Shown here one piece after another: positions 27,204 to 37,933 of a DNA stretch of 64,000 nt (within the stretch, counting starts at the first letter, position 1; every line of letters starts with the position of its first letter). Both the position numbers and the translations under genes were made by a program. Origin of the DNA: Woeseiaceae bacterium (GTDB lineage Bacteria > Pseudomonadota > Gammaproteobacteria > Steroidobacterales > Woeseiaceae); the NCBI GenBank assembly GCA_021773055.1, contig JAJFKV010000025.1:35577-99576 (forward strand). Direction: 5' to 3'. Below the pieces are notes generated by a model. It ran no database searches. It had not been told where the DNA came from and saw only the letters and a list, made by a program, of their open reading frames with translations.

Positions 27204-30131
27204 TCATTCGAGCGCGAACATCATTCGGACGCCGACAACTTTCTCGATGAGCACACCATTCTCGATCACGCCTTCGAATTCCCATTTCTCCACGGCCTTT
27301 CTGGCGGCGTTGACGAAGGTGTCGCCAGGTTCGGAGTTCCGGATTTCAATATCCTTAACCGTACCATCGGTCTTTACCGTGAACACGACATCTACCCAGC
27401 CGGACAGGCCACGGCGTTCTGCACCGCGCGGGTACTTGGGTGACACATATCTGGTGCGATTCAATGAGCTGACAGCGGCTGGTTGTTGAGCTTTAGCAAC
27501 AGTTTGCTCAGGCTGAGCTGGCTTGCCGGCTTCGCCGGCTGCTGTGCTGGCCTCGGTATTTGCATCCGTAAGCGGCGCTGCGGAGTCCGCTGCCGGCTGT
27601 TGCAGAGCGGCGAGTCTTTCGGCTTCTGCCACTCGTTCTGCTGCGGCAAGTCTTTCGGCTTCTGCTACTCGTTCTGCATCGGCAATTCGTTCAGCTTCTG
27701 CGACTCGGTCTGCCTCGGCAAGTCTTTCAATCTCGGCCAGCCTATCTGCCTCCGCCTTTCGTTCGGCCGCCGCGAGTCTTTCTGCCTCTGCCCGGCGATC
27801 GGCTTCCGCACGACGCTGCTGTTCAGCAATCGCTGCGCGAGTGTTTGCCAGCGCCGTTACCGTTGACGCGACCTCGACATTGGCCGGATCGAGCGCATGC
27901 GCCTCCGCCAGAATATCTTCAGCTGTGTTCAGATCACCGTTATCCATGGCCGTGCGCGCTTGAAATGCAAGCTTGCCGGCGATAGCGCTGAGCCCCTGAC
28001 GTGCGGCTGTGTTCCCGGCATCGTTCGACAAAACGAGCTGGTAATAATAACGAGCGTTGTCATTCGCAGGGCTCATCAACTCACCGGCATCGAGTCTGGC
28101 AGCTGCCTTGGCGAGTACACTGTCGACTTGTTGCGCGCTGCGTCCGGCGCTGAGTTCAGCATCGACAACGTTGATCTCCGTATTGTCCGCGACATTCAGA
28201 TTGCGAGCGGCACTCAACGCGACCGCCGCATCTTCGAAGCGGTTCTCGCGAATCGCAACACGAGCACCGTCAAGGTGACCCCGTAATTGCATCTGTGCCA
28301 GTTGCGCATTCAGGAACGGCAGTCGTGAATTTTCCGGATCAACTGCGGCAACGCGCCGCAGTGCAGCTTCGGTATCATCCAGCTGCGATTCCAGCAGTGC
28401 CGTTTCTGCCATTCCCAGCGCCTGTCCGACGACGGCGTCTAACTCGGCAGCGACAATAGAATTCTCCGGATCAGCAGCTAATGCCGAGGCGAACATCTCG
28501 ATCGCATTGCTGCCCACGGGGTTAAAAATCTGTCCAGCATCACGAGCAAGCCTGGCTTCATCCAGCAATGCCGATACATCCACAGTAGCGGCCAGCGGTG
28601 CTGCTTCCTCGAATACGGCATCGGCCTCGGTAATGGAGGGCGTGCTCTTTATCTCTACCGGCCGAACGGTCGCGTCGTCCGACCCGCTCATGAGCCAGAA
28701 CGAGGCGCTCGCGACGATGGCGACGGCCACAACGCCGATACCCATGATCTTTGGGGCACGGAACAATGAACCGCCGGATCCCGAGGTATCTGCGGGTAAT
28801 CCGTCTACAGCCAGGTCGAGATTGGATGTGTCTTTGACCGGCGGCGCGCCCGGAGCGGATTCTGTTTTCTTGTCGGACCTGAATTTATTGCCGACCGAAC
28901 CAATCAGTCCGGTAACGGTTTCTACAAAGCTTGAATCGTCCTGACCGAACGCATCTGCGAGGCCGTCTTCAACCGGAGAACTGCCATTCACTGCAGTTGC
29001 TGAGCCTAAAGGCGGGTCCGCCGGCGCTACGGATTCGACTGGTTTGGGTTTGGGTACGGGCGCGGGGGCTGCTACCGGTTTGGGCGCAGGCTTCGGTGTT
29101 ACTTTGGCAACTGGTTTTGGCGCGGGCTTTGCTGCCGGCTTGGGCGCTGGTTTGGCCGCCGCAGGCTTCGGGCTCGCCGGAATACCTTTGGACTTGAATG
29201 CAACATCCGGCGCTTCAAGATGGTGCTTGACTGAGGACTCGACCGCAAGTCGCGCTCGGCCTGGCGATACAGGTTTCAGGAGGAAGCGATAGACTTTGCC
29301 ACGGTTGATGAGGTCCATCAGCATTTCGCCGTCATCGCGACGACCTGCAACGATAGAGACCAGCCTCGCTGAGCCTTTGCGGAGATGCTGCGTTAGTTGT
29401 TCGATTTTTTCGCCGACCATGGCGGCATCAACAACTGCAACGCCGATTTTGTGTTTTCGAATTATTTCGTTCGCCTGGCCCAGGGTGTTCGCGTAATAAA
29501 CTTTGTGCATGCCGCGTGAAGAGTCCTTGATGGTCTCCAGGAACTCCTGGTCCTTGGTTAACACGAGAACGTCAACGGCACCCGAGCCAACACTTGCTGC
29601 TTCCGAAACTTTCTTCGGGTCCAGCACCGGCAAACGGCCAGTGCCATCACTAATTATTGTAGAGCCGTTTTCCGAAGTCTCCATGACAATATGCTCGGCC
29701 GACATATCCACACTTGCGGTCGTATCGTTAGCTGATTCCGCGAGTGCCATCAAACGCATCTGACGGGTCGCGTTTTCAACAAGCTTCAGCAGCCCATCTC
29801 CGGTGACGCTGCCGCTTACCACCTGGAATACTTCTTCTTCGCCGACGAGCGCTTCCACGTCGGTGGTTGAATTACCGGCAAGCAATATACCGATTGTGTC
29901 CGGCGAACGTTTCTTCGCCTCACGAAGTGCATCGAGCCCGCTCATACCCGGAAGGTCGTGAGCGGTAATAATTACGTTAATCGGCGTTTCGACTAGAGTG
30001 TTGAGAGCTTCGCTTCCGCTGGTCGCGCAATGCACCGTATAGCGGTCATTGAACCCCGAACTGAGATTGTCCAGAGTGCTTTGCTCACTATGCAGTAACA
30101 ATACCTGTGTTTTATATTCGTCCAACGGCAC
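27204..30131 (-). CDS. Multidomain protein: pseudo-receiver, receiver-like, Pro/Ala linker, TM, repeat region, TonB C-terminal domain
   Basis: 975 aa; N-terminal REC-like folds, PKPAPKPAAKPAPKPV linker, TM VVAVAIVASASFWLM, AEADRxAEAER repeats, C-terminal YPRGAERRGLSGWVDVVFTVKTDGTVKDIEI. Confidence 0.85.
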   Translation of the reverse strand: MPLDEYKTQVLLLHSEQSTLDNLSSGFNDRYTVHCATSGSEALNTLVETPINVIITAHDLPGMSGLDALREAKKRSPDTIGILLAGNSTTDVEALVGEEEVFQVVSGSVTGDGLLKLVENATRQMRLMALAESANDTTASVDMSAEHIVMETSENGSTIISDGTGRLPVLDPKKVSEAASVGSGAVDVLVLTKDQEFLETIKDSSRGMHKVYYANTLGQANEIIRKHKIGVAVVDAAMVGEKIEQLTQHLRKGSARLVSIVAGRRDDGEMLMDLINRGKVYRFLLKPVSPGRARLAVESSVKHHLEAPDVAFKSKGIPASPKPAAAKPAPKPAAKPAPKPVAKVTPKPAPKPVAAPAPVPKPKPVESVAPADPPLGSATAVNGSSPVEDGLADAFGQDDSSFVETVTGLIGSVGNKFRSDKKTESAPGAPPVKDTSNLDLAVDGLPADTSGSGGSLFRAPKIMGIGVVAVAIVASASFWLMSGSDDATVRPVEIKSTPSITEADAVFEEAAPLAATVDVSALLDEARLARDAGQIFNPVGSNAIEMFASALAADPENSIVAAELDAVVGQALGMAETALLESQLDDTEAALRRVAAVDPENSRLPFLNAQLAQMQLRGHLDGARVAIRENRFEDAAVALSAARNLNVADNTEINVVDAELSAGRSAQQVDSVLAKAAARLDAGELMSPANDNARYYYQLVLSNDAGNTAARQGLSAIAGKLAFQARTAMDNGDLNTAEDILAEAHALDPANVEVASTVTALANTRAAIAEQQRRAEADRRAEAERLAAAERKAEADRLAEIERLAEADRVAEAERIADAERVAEAERLAAAERVAEAERLAALQQPAADSAAPLTDANTEASTAAGEAGKPAQPEQTVAKAQQPAAVSSLNRTRYVSPKYPRGAERRGLSGWVDVVFTVKTDGTVKDIEIRNSEPGDTFVNAARKAVEKWEFEGVIENGVLIEKVVGVRMMFALE
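27600..27820 (-). repeat. Tandem 18-bp coding repeats encoding the R(L/V/I)A(E/D)A(E/D) hexapeptide
   Basis: Repeated DNA block such as 'gcaagtctttcggcttctgctactcgttctgc' inside the TonB-fusion gene. Confidence 0.8.
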
Positions 30132-30369
30132 TTCGCTTCCTCCAAAGTCTTATGTCGAATCGCTCGCGCGGTCCTTGCGTCAAAGTAGTATAGCCTTGGG
30201 TTTCAGCGAGAACGTCGTCCGGTCGCGACAGAATGCCGGAACTGTGACGCGGCGCACAGTGAAAGTGCAGGGCGCGTCACGTTTGCCGTTACTGCGTCAG
30301 TGGGAAACGCGACTTACCGCAGCAGCACTGGCTTTGCGGTATTCTGACGGTCGCCAAGTGAACTTTTGA

Positions 30370-32292
30370 TCAGTCGCTGGCGCCTCGATTCTCGATCTCT
30401 GTTTTTAAAGCATTTATGGCGTCGTCAAGCGACATAACCTGTTGGCTCTTGGAGCCAATCCGGCGTACTGCGACCGATCGATTGTCGAGTTCTCGCTGAC
30501 CGACCGCAAACTGTACCGGCACTTTAGCGACGCTGTGTTCACGAACTTTGTAAGAGATCTTCTCGTTGCGAAGGTCGGTCTCAGCTCGCAATCCTGCAGC
30601 ACTAAGCAGTGTTTCAATCTCTGTAGCGTATTCGTCCGCATCAGATGTAATCGTTAATATCTTGACCTGTACCGGCGCGAGCCACAGTGGCAGGTTGCCG
30701 GCGTGGTGCTCGATCAAAATACCCATGAAGCGTTCGAGCGACCCGAAGATGGCGCGATGCAGCATTACGGGCAAATGCTTTTCGCCATCCTCGCCGATGT
30801 AAGCAGCGCCGAGTCGTCCCGGCATGTTGAGGTCAACCTGCAGGGTGCCACATTGCCAGTCACGACCTATCGCATCACGCAGCACGAACTCGAGTTTGGG
30901 TCCGTAAAAGGCGCCTTCGCCGGGATTGTGGGTGTACTCGAGCCCAGCAACATCGAGCGCTTTCACGAGGGCTGCCTCAGCCTGATCCCAGACGGCATCT
31001 TCACCGACCCGGACTTCCGGTCGATCGGCGAACTTGATGCGAACGTCGGCAAAGCCAAACGTTTTGTAGATACCGAGTATCAGGTCGCAAACGGCGATCG
31101 ACTCTGCGGTGATCTGCTCGGGCGTGCAAAAAATATGTGCGTCGTCTTGTGTAAAGGCGCGCACTCGCATCATGCCGTGCAGTGCACCGGACGGTTCGTA
31201 GCGGTGGCACTTGCCAAATTCAGCCAGTCGAACCGGCAGGTCCCGGTAACTGGTAATACCCTGTTTGAATACTTGTACATGGCCGGGGCAGTTCATCGGT
31301 TTAACGGCGTAAACGCGTCCGTCGACAGTCTCTGACGTAAACATGTTGTCGCCAAAAGCCGCGTTGTGGCCGGACTTCTCCCACAACGCTTTCGCCATAA
31401 TTTCAGGGGTATTGATCTCCTGGTAACCGGCTTCGTTTTGTTCTTGCCGCATGTAGCCGATCAGCGACTGGAACACAGACCAGCCATTCGGATGCCAGAA
31501 AACGGCTCCCGGCGCTTCTTCCTGGAAATGGAACAGATCCATGACCCGACCTAAACGGCGGTGATCGCGTTTTTCGGCTTCCTCGAGCATACGCAGGTGC
31601 TGGCGTAACTGCTTGTCGTTTGACCAGGCGGTGCCGTAGATACGCTGCAACATTTCGTTGTCGGAGTCACCGCGCCAGTACGCACCAGATACATGCGTTA
31701 ACTTGAATGATTTGCCGAGTTTGCCGGTTGTCGGAAGATGTGGGCCACGGCAGAGGTCGATGAAATCTCCCTGACGGTATAGCGTCAAATCCTCTGTGGA
31801 TGGAATGCTCTCAATAATCTCGGCTTTGTAATTTTCACCCATGCCGCGGAAAAATTCGGCTGCTTTGTCGCGTTCCCAAACCTCACGTTCGATGGGTTCG
31901 TTGCGGTCCACGATATCCTTCATTCGAGCCTCGATGGTCTCAAGGTCTGCGTCGGTGAATGCTTCCTCGCGCGCGAAGTCGTAGTAAAAACCATTCTCGA
32001 TCGCCGGACCGATGGTTACCTGAGTATCCGGCCATAGCTCTTTCACCGCCTCAGCGAGGACGTGGGCAGCGTCGTGGCGCAAGAGCTCCAGTCCATCATC
32101 GGAATCGCGTGTCAGAATTTCGAGTGCCGCATCGTTTTCGATCGGGCGGCTGAGGTCCCACAGTGCGCCGTCCACTCGAACGGCGACGGCTGCTTTGGCA
32201 AGGCCGGCACCAATACTGGCTGCGACATCGGCGCCACTGACCGCGGCATCAAATTGACGCTCGGAACCATCGGGTAAAGTGATTTTCGGCAT
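30370..32292 (-). CDS. thrS: Threonyl-tRNA synthetase
   Basis: 640 aa; TGS domain, [66 protein letters not shown]. Confidence 0.98.
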   Translation of the reverse strand: MPKITLPDGSERQFDAAVSGADVAASIGAGLAKAAVAVRVDGALWDLSRPIENDAALEILTRDSDDGLELLRHDAAHVLAEAVKELWPDTQVTIGPAIENGFYYDFAREEAFTDADLETIEARMKDIVDRNEPIEREVWERDKAAEFFRGMGENYKAEIIESIPSTEDLTLYRQGDFIDLCRGPHLPTTGKLGKSFKLTHVSGAYWRGDSDNEMLQRIYGTAWSNDKQLRQHLRMLEEAEKRDHRRLGRVMDLFHFQEEAPGAVFWHPNGWSVFQSLIGYMRQEQNEAGYQEINTPEIMAKALWEKSGHNAAFGDNMFTSETVDGRVYAVKPMNCPGHVQVFKQGITSYRDLPVRLAEFGKCHRYEPSGALHGMMRVRAFTQDDAHIFCTPEQITAESIAVCDLILGIYKTFGFADVRIKFADRPEVRVGEDAVWDQAEAALVKALDVAGLEYTHNPGEGAFYGPKLEFVLRDAIGRDWQCGTLQVDLNMPGRLGAAYIGEDGEKHLPVMLHRAIFGSLERFMGILIEHHAGNLPLWLAPVQVKILTITSDADEYATEIETLLSAAGLRAETDLRNEKISYKVREHSVAKVPVQFAVGQRELDNRSVAVRRIGSKSQQVMSLDDAINALKTEIENRGASD

Positions 32293-32410
32293 ATTCTAGC
32301 TACTGCTTGGTTTAAGGACGGGACGGCGCGATATTGTACGCGAAATGCCCCGCGGATAAACAACTTGAAGTACAATAGCGCCCCTTCAAAAATCATCCAG
32401 TTAATTCTCC

Positions 32411-34093
32411 ATGAGCGAAACCGAAACGCGGGATTTTATCCGCCAGATCATTCACGACGACCTTGAGTCCGGCAAGCATCAGCAGATCGTCACCCGATTT
32501 CCGCCCGAGCCAAACGGTTACCTCCATATCGGGCATGTCATGTCGATCTGCCTGAACTTCGGCGTTGCTGTTGAGACAGGCGGCCGCACGTACTTGCGCT
32601 TCGATGACACCAATCCCGGCAAGGAGAGCGAGGAATTCGTCGCTGCTATTGAGCGCGACGTCCGCTGGCTGGGGTTCGACTGGGCCGATCGGCTGACTCA
32701 CGCATCGGACTACTTCGAGCGCCTTTACGAAGCCGCTGTTGCGCTGGTTGAGATGGGATCCGCGTATGTGGACAGCCTGAGCGCCGAGGAAATTCGTGAA
32801 TATCGCGGGACACTCACCGAACCAGGCAAGAACAGTCCGCATCGGGACCGCAGCGTTGAAGAAAATCTCAAGTTGCTGGCCGCAATGCGCAATGGAGAGT
32901 TCGCCGACGGTGAGCACCTGCTGCGCGCCAGGATCGACATGAGTTCACCTAATATGAATTTGCGCGACCCCGCGTTGTATCGTATTCGGCATGTAACACA
33001 CCAGCACACGGGCGACAGTTGGTGTATCTACCCGATGTATGATTTCGCCCATACCCTGTCCGATGCCTTTGAAGAAATTACGCACTCGCTGTGTACGCTC
33101 GAGTTCGAAGACCATCGTCCACTGTACGACTGGTTTCTCGATCGTCTGCAGCCGGCACATCGCCCGCGCCAGATCGAATTTTCCCGCTTGAACCTTGCTT
33201 ACGCAATCACGAGCAAACGCAAACTCAATGCGCTGGTTGAGGAGGGCATCGTTGAGGGTTGGAATGATCCACGCATGCCAACAATCGCCGGTATGCGGCG
33301 GCGTGGTTATCCGTCGGCAGCGCTAAGAGAGTTTGTGGAACGTGGCGGCGTTACGAAGAAAGACAAGCTGATTGAAATGGGTGTTCTTGAAAACTGTGTT
33401 CGCGAAAATCTCGCTGATGACTCAGAACGCCGCATGGGCGTGCTGCGGCCGTTGAAGGTAGTGCTGACTAACTACCCCGAGGGCAAGATCGAGATGATGG
33501 AGGCAATGAATCATCCTGGCCGTCCCGAACTCGGAACCCGGGAGATGCCGTTCTCGCGTGAGCTGTGGATTGAGCAGGACGACTTCATGGAGGATGCGCC
33601 GCGCAAGTTCTTCCGCCTGAAACCGGGTGGTGAGGTGCGTTTGCGCTTTGGCTATATCATTCGTTGTGACGAAGTTACTAAGAACGAAGCGGGCGAAGTC
33701 GTTGAGCTTCGCTGTAGTTACGATCCGGACACACGTAGTGGTACCGGGACCAGCGATCGTAAGGTGAAGGGGACGATTCACTGGGTCTCTTGTGCTCATG
33801 CTATGGATGCCAGTGTGCGGCTATATGACCGATTGTTTACCGAGCCTAATCCGAACTCAGCTGATGATTTCCACGCTGTCCTGAATAGTGGTTCGCTGCA
33901 AACGGTCGATGCGAAGCTGGAGCCGGCACTTGCGAAACTCGATAGTGGCGTTGCAGTGCAGTTCGAACGGCTGGGTTACTTTTGCACTGACAGCGAAGAG
34001 CATGCTGACGACGCACCGGTGTTCAATCGGATTGTTACCTTGCGCGATTCTTGGGCGAAGCTTGAAAAGCAGGCGATGCAGCAGCAAGGGTAG
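32411..34093 (+). CDS. glnS: Glutaminyl-tRNA synthetase
   Basis: [32 protein letters not shown], class I catalytic core and C-terminal anticodon-binding barrels. Confidence 0.98.
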   Translation: MSETETRDFIRQIIHDDLESGKHQQIVTRFPPEPNGYLHIGHVMSICLNFGVAVETGGRTYLRFDDTNPGKESEEFVAAIERDVRWLGFDWADRLTHASDYFERLYEAAVALVEMGSAYVDSLSAEEIREYRGTLTEPGKNSPHRDRSVEENLKLLAAMRNGEFADGEHLLRARIDMSSPNMNLRDPALYRIRHVTHQHTGDSWCIYPMYDFAHTLSDAFEEITHSLCTLEFEDHRPLYDWFLDRLQPAHRPRQIEFSRLNLAYAITSKRKLNALVEEGIVEGWNDPRMPTIAGMRRRGYPSAALREFVERGGVTKKDKLIEMGVLENCVRENLADDSERRMGVLRPLKVVLTNYPEGKIEMMEAMNHPGRPELGTREMPFSRELWIEQDDFMEDAPRKFFRLKPGGEVRLRFGYIIRCDEVTKNEAGEVVELRCSYDPDTRSGTGTSDRKVKGTIHWVSCAHAMDASVRLYDRLFTEPNPNSADDFHAVLNSGSLQTVDAKLEPALAKLDSGVAVQFERLGYFCTDSEEHADDAPVFNRIVTLRDSWAKLEKQAMQQQG

Positions 34094-34176
34094 GTGTGGT
34101 TGCATCATGTCGGTCTGGCACGTTTGGTCGGTGATGGAACCCAAGAGCGATTAGTTTAGGTATCGAAAGGTTTGCT

Positions 34177-35073
34177 ATGAAATTCATATTTGCTGTCTTT
34201 GTCCTCACGCTTTCAATTGATGCTAGTGCTGCAGTATCGAAGTGGATACCGTTTAACAGCGATGGTGGCCACATATCGATACCTGTCACTGTAAACGGCG
34301 TGGTTACGCGCGCGATTCTGGATTCCGGTTCTGTGGGACACGGCATCTCAGAGCGATTCCTTGCGAATCATGAGGGAGAGTACAAGCACGGTCGACAGGT
34401 CATCGTTTCGGGCATCGCGGGCGAACGTGAGGTCCGTTTAATCAATGGACTCGAGATTGGTATGTTCGGGACAGAATTCGAGATCGACCAAATGATTCCG
34501 GTACGCCTTGGGACTAACGACGTAGTTATCGGCCTGGGATTCTTCAATAACTTCATATTACAGATCGACTATCCGAATAATCAGCTGCGTATTCTCACGC
34601 ATGATTCCCTTAAGCTAAAAAAGATTGCAAACGTCCGTATGAAAAAAGCGGCGGGCTCGCCGCAGCCCATCGTTAAGGTCAACATGAACGGGGAGGCGAA
34701 CCTCTGGCTAACACTGGATACCGGCAATAACACCGGCATTTTGATCCCGCGCCGCTCGGCAACACGATTTGATTGGCTTGAGAATTACGGAACGACTGAA
34801 TCGCGACTTGCAGGTGTCATCAAATCAACGGATGTCGAGCGATTCAATCTGCCGGAGCTGACGATCGGGCCTATCGTTCTCGAAAACGTAATAGTGATCG
34901 TGCCCGGCGAGGGCGAGATGACGAATGTTGGAAAGGGCGTGAGGGCGAAACTTGGGACGCGACTCAAGGAAACCAGTTCGGACGGAATTCTTGGTTACGA
35001 CGTGCTGAAACATTTCATTGTGACGATCGACTACAAGCATTCGTTTCTACATTTGGGCGTGCCACCTGAGTAG
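34177..35073 (+). CDS. Secreted retropepsin-like aspartic protease (two D(S/T)G lobes)
   Basis: Signal peptide; AILDSGSVG and LTLDTGNNTG; each lobe ends with a G..FxxxIDYxxxxLxh pattern. Confidence 0.8.
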   Translation: MKFIFAVFVLTLSIDASAAVSKWIPFNSDGGHISIPVTVNGVVTRAILDSGSVGHGISERFLANHEGEYKHGRQVIVSGIAGEREVRLINGLEIGMFGTEFEIDQMIPVRLGTNDVVIGLGFFNNFILQIDYPNNQLRILTHDSLKLKKIANVRMKKAAGSPQPIVKVNMNGEANLWLTLDTGNNTGILIPRRSATRFDWLENYGTTESRLAGVIKSTDVERFNLPELTIGPIVLENVIVIVPGEGEMTNVGKGVRAKLGTRLKETSSDGILGYDVLKHFIVTIDYKHSFLHLGVPPE

Positions 35074-35170
35074 AACAATGAGGCCGGGTCTAGATGAGTC
35101 ACCGACCTGAGGCCTCTGGAAGGGCCACAATTTGAGGGTCCGCCGTGTCATCAACTTGAAGTGTGCGCTT

Positions 35171-35228
35171 GTCGCGCGCAGGACACGCTCGAACGGGGCG
35201 GGGCCTTGCTCCTACGGTGCGCTCCTAC
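35171..35228 (-). repeat. REP-like element (two GTAGGAGC heads plus CCTGCGCGCGAC tail)
   Basis: Reverse complement reads gtaggagcgcacc-gtaggagcaaggcc...cctgcgcgcgac; shares words with 467-490 and 55950-56086. Confidence 0.6.
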
Positions 35229-35235
35229 TTTTCGG

Positions 35236-36039
35236 CTAGGTTGAATAGCCATCTGTGATGACTAGCGGTGCACCTCGCTCGGAGCCCAAACCTTCTGCTG
35301 CACTGCCCTCAGACTTGGCAATTTCGATAACGCCGAATGAATTAACGAGCGCCAGCAAATCACCGGGTTTCGCTCTTCCGTAAGTCGTCAGTGTCGGGAT
35401 TTGATGGCCAGCTATATTTGCGACCGGCTCGCGATAGCCTGCAATCAGCGACGCGTCGATATTGCTGATCAAATTGCCAAACGCATCGATGGTGATGATT
35501 GCCCCGCTTACTTTAGCAGCACCAACTTCGGGATCATCCAGCCAGCCCGGTGTCCACTCGGTAACGGATTTGCCTATCGCAGTGAGCGAAAGTTTGCCGG
35601 CGGCCAGCTCGGCGGCTACCGGAGCAAAAATGTCGCGGCCATGAAATGTCGCGCTGGGTTCCGCGAGGCTCAGTGCTGCCAGTCGTTCGATATCGAGTTG
35701 CCAAACCCTCGGCTTATCCGCATGGTCGAGCAATGGCGCAAGCAGACCATTATCGGGTGCGATGAAAACGTGGCTATCGTGTTCGGCGACCAAAATTTCG
35801 CGCTCAGTTCCGACACCCGGATCGACGATCGCCATATGAATCGTGCCCCGCGGGAAGTACGGGTAGGCACGACTGATCCAGAAGCCTGCTTCAGGTGGCC
35901 ACTGCGGCGGAATATCATGGGCGAGATCGATAACGTGCGCGTTGGGATTGCGACTCAAAATCACGCCACGCATAACGGCAGCAAATGGACCCTTGTGACC
36001 GAAATCGGTCGTCATCGTAATGACACCTGACCATTGCAT
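35236..36039 (-). CDS. SAM hydroxide adenosyltransferase (DUF62 / chlorinase-fluorinase superfamily)
   Basis: ITMTTDFGHKGPFAAVMRGVI, VIDLAHDIPPQ, MAIVDPGVGTEREILV, FIAPDNGLLAPLL, FHGRDIFAPVAAELA; start trimmed to MQWSGV. Confidence 0.92.
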   Translation of the reverse strand: MQWSGVITMTTDFGHKGPFAAVMRGVILSRNPNAHVIDLAHDIPPQWPPEAGFWISRAYPYFPRGTIHMAIVDPGVGTEREILVAEHDSHVFIAPDNGLLAPLLDHADKPRVWQLDIERLAALSLAEPSATFHGRDIFAPVAAELAAGKLSLTAIGKSVTEWTPGWLDDPEVGAAKVSGAIITIDAFGNLISNIDASLIAGYREPVANIAGHQIPTLTTYGRAKPGDLLALVNSFGVIEIAKSEGSAAEGLGSERGAPLVITDGYST

Positions 36040-36044
36040 AGTGC

Positions 36045-36788
36045 TTAAACCTCTGCCGGATGGCGTTGCCCATAGGCGCGTTTGGCCCAATAGATAAAGA
36101 CCGTGTCGATCATTGCGATCCCGATCTTGAATACATATTTGGCGGCGCCCAGCGCGATCGCCGTCTTGAGGTCGACAATACCCCACCAGGCGACCAGAGA
36201 GTAGATGACCGTATCGATTGCCTGCGAACTCAAAGTCGACCCGTTGTTGCGTAACCAAAGCCAGCGCTCGCCGGTCATTTTCTTGATCTTGTGAAATGCC
36301 CAGACGTCGAAACTTTGACTGACGTAATAGGCAAGCAATGAACCAAAAACGAATCGTGGCGTGAAATTGACGATCGTCGCAAATGCCTCGTGAATGCTGG
36401 CCGAGTACGCGGCTGTTGCCGGCCGGTCGCTGGGCAAATAGAGCAGGGCAAGGCTTAGCATGATCAGAACGATGACACTCACCGCAAAGCCCATACGTAC
36501 CGCCTTATTCGCTTCGGCCCTGCCGTAATTCTCGCTGAGAACATCTGTCGCAAAAAAAATGCTTGAGTAAAAAATGACCCCAAGACTGGTTTGCATGCCG
36601 AAAATGACAGTGAGTTTGGGGCCCTGCAGATTGGCGAGGATAATGGCGGTTGCGATCGCGACCTGAAGTCCGGCTTTGCCGAACAGTCTGTACAGAATCA
36701 CCGTGCCGGCCAGGTCGACCACCAGTGTTGTCAGCCAGAGCAACTCCTGGTTGCCTGCAAAAAAACTGGCGATACTGCCCGGGGTCAT
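36045..36788 (-). CDS. VUT-family queuosine precursor transporter (YhhQ-like)
   Basis: IILANLQGPKLTVIFG, FFATDVLSENYGRAEA, SQAIDTVIYSLVAWWG. Confidence 0.9.
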   Translation of the reverse strand: MTPGSIASFFAGNQELLWLTTLVVDLAGTVILYRLFGKAGLQVAIATAIILANLQGPKLTVIFGMQTSLGVIFYSSIFFATDVLSENYGRAEANKAVRMGFAVSVIVLIMLSLALLYLPSDRPATAAYSASIHEAFATIVNFTPRFVFGSLLAYYVSQSFDVWAFHKIKKMTGERWLWLRNNGSTLSSQAIDTVIYSLVAWWGIVDLKTAIALGAAKYVFKIGIAMIDTVFIYWAKRAYGQRHPAEV

Positions 36789-37921
36789 GAATTACTTGTG
36801 GCGGCCAATTGGTCAAGATGCCAATCGGCGTTTCCGAACATTATGTTAATGGCCGTTAATCGTTTGAAGTAGTGAGCGACATCGAGATCCCACGTAACGC
36901 CCATACCACCGTGTATCTGCACGGCTTCTTCGCCCACTCGCGTACCGGCGTTACCGATCTGATACTTCAATGAGTGCATAGCTCGGGCGGACTCATCGTT
37001 GTCATCGGCTATTGTCATTGCGGCCCACATCATTAAGGAACGACTCTGCTCACAGGCCGTATACATTTCTACCATACGATGTTGCAGGGCCTGAAAGCTG
37101 CTGATCGGCACGCCAAATTGCACTCTGCTCTTGGCGTACTCGATCGTTTTCTCGGTCAGTGCCGTCATAATTCCAACACCTTCGGCACATACTGCCAGCG
37201 TCGCGTCCGATATGGCACCTGCCAACGCAGCGTAGCCTTCGCCAATTTCGCCGATCACATTATCTGCAGAGACGCTGACGTCCTGTAGCGTTACTTCCGC
37301 AGCGCGATGTCCGTCCACTGTTTCGTAACCGCGTATTGATACGCCGTCTGTATCCGCCGCCACTCCGAACAGCGTAATACCGTCCTGATCGTTGCGATCA
37401 CCGGAGGTACGCACCGGGATTATCAGGAGTTCCGCCGTGTCGCCATTGAGTACATAGCCCTTCGCTCCGTTGATTATCCAGGAGTCACCAGCTTGCATAG
37501 CACTGGCGCTGATGCTGCTGACCTGGAAACGAGCCTGGCGCTCAACAAATGCGAGAGTCGCCTGCAATTCACCAGAGATCATTGGCTGCAACCAGTCGGC
37601 TTTCTGTGCATCACTGGCAGCACGTTTCAAAATGCCTCCGGCGAGCACGACATTTGCAAGGTAAGGCTCTACGACCAGGCCACGGCCAAAACGCTCCATC
37701 ACGACCATCATTTCAACCGGGCCACCATCAAATCCACCGTCGTTCTCGCTAAATGGCACGGCAGTCCAACCGAGTTCCGCGAAAGTTCGCCACACGTCCT
37801 TGCTGTAACCGGTCTCGCTACCGGCGTATTTCTGGCGCGTGTCGAAGTCGTAATCGTTGACGACAAACTTTTCGATGCTGTCAGCCAGCATCGCTTGTAT
37901 TTCGTTGAGTTCAAAATCCAT
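36785..37921 (-). CDS. Acyl-CoA dehydrogenase
   Basis: GGAVEM-type N domain, YAKSRVQFGVPISSFQALQHRM, VQIHGGMGVTWDLDVAHYFKRL. Confidence 0.93.
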   Translation of the reverse strand: MDFELNEIQAMLADSIEKFVVNDYDFDTRQKYAGSETGYSKDVWRTFAELGWTAVPFSENDGGFDGGPVEMMVVMERFGRGLVVEPYLANVVLAGGILKRAASDAQKADWLQPMISGELQATLAFVERQARFQVSSISASAMQAGDSWIINGAKGYVLNGDTAELLIIPVRTSGDRNDQDGITLFGVAADTDGVSIRGYETVDGHRAAEVTLQDVSVSADNVIGEIGEGYAALAGAISDATLAVCAEGVGIMTALTEKTIEYAKSRVQFGVPISSFQALQHRMVEMYTACEQSRSLMMWAAMTIADDNDESARAMHSLKYQIGNAGTRVGEEAVQIHGGMGVTWDLDVAHYFKRLTAINIMFGNADWHLDQLAATSNS

Positions 37922-37933
37922 TTCGTACAGTCC

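Noticed and set aside
27483-27963. Cys/Phe-rich and Ala/Ser-rich plus-strand ORFs (127 and 146 aa)
   Set aside because: Antisense readings of the AEADR repeat region of the TonB-fusion gene
30703-31335. 210-aa plus-strand ORF inside thrS
   Set aside because: Complement of thrS, which is unambiguous
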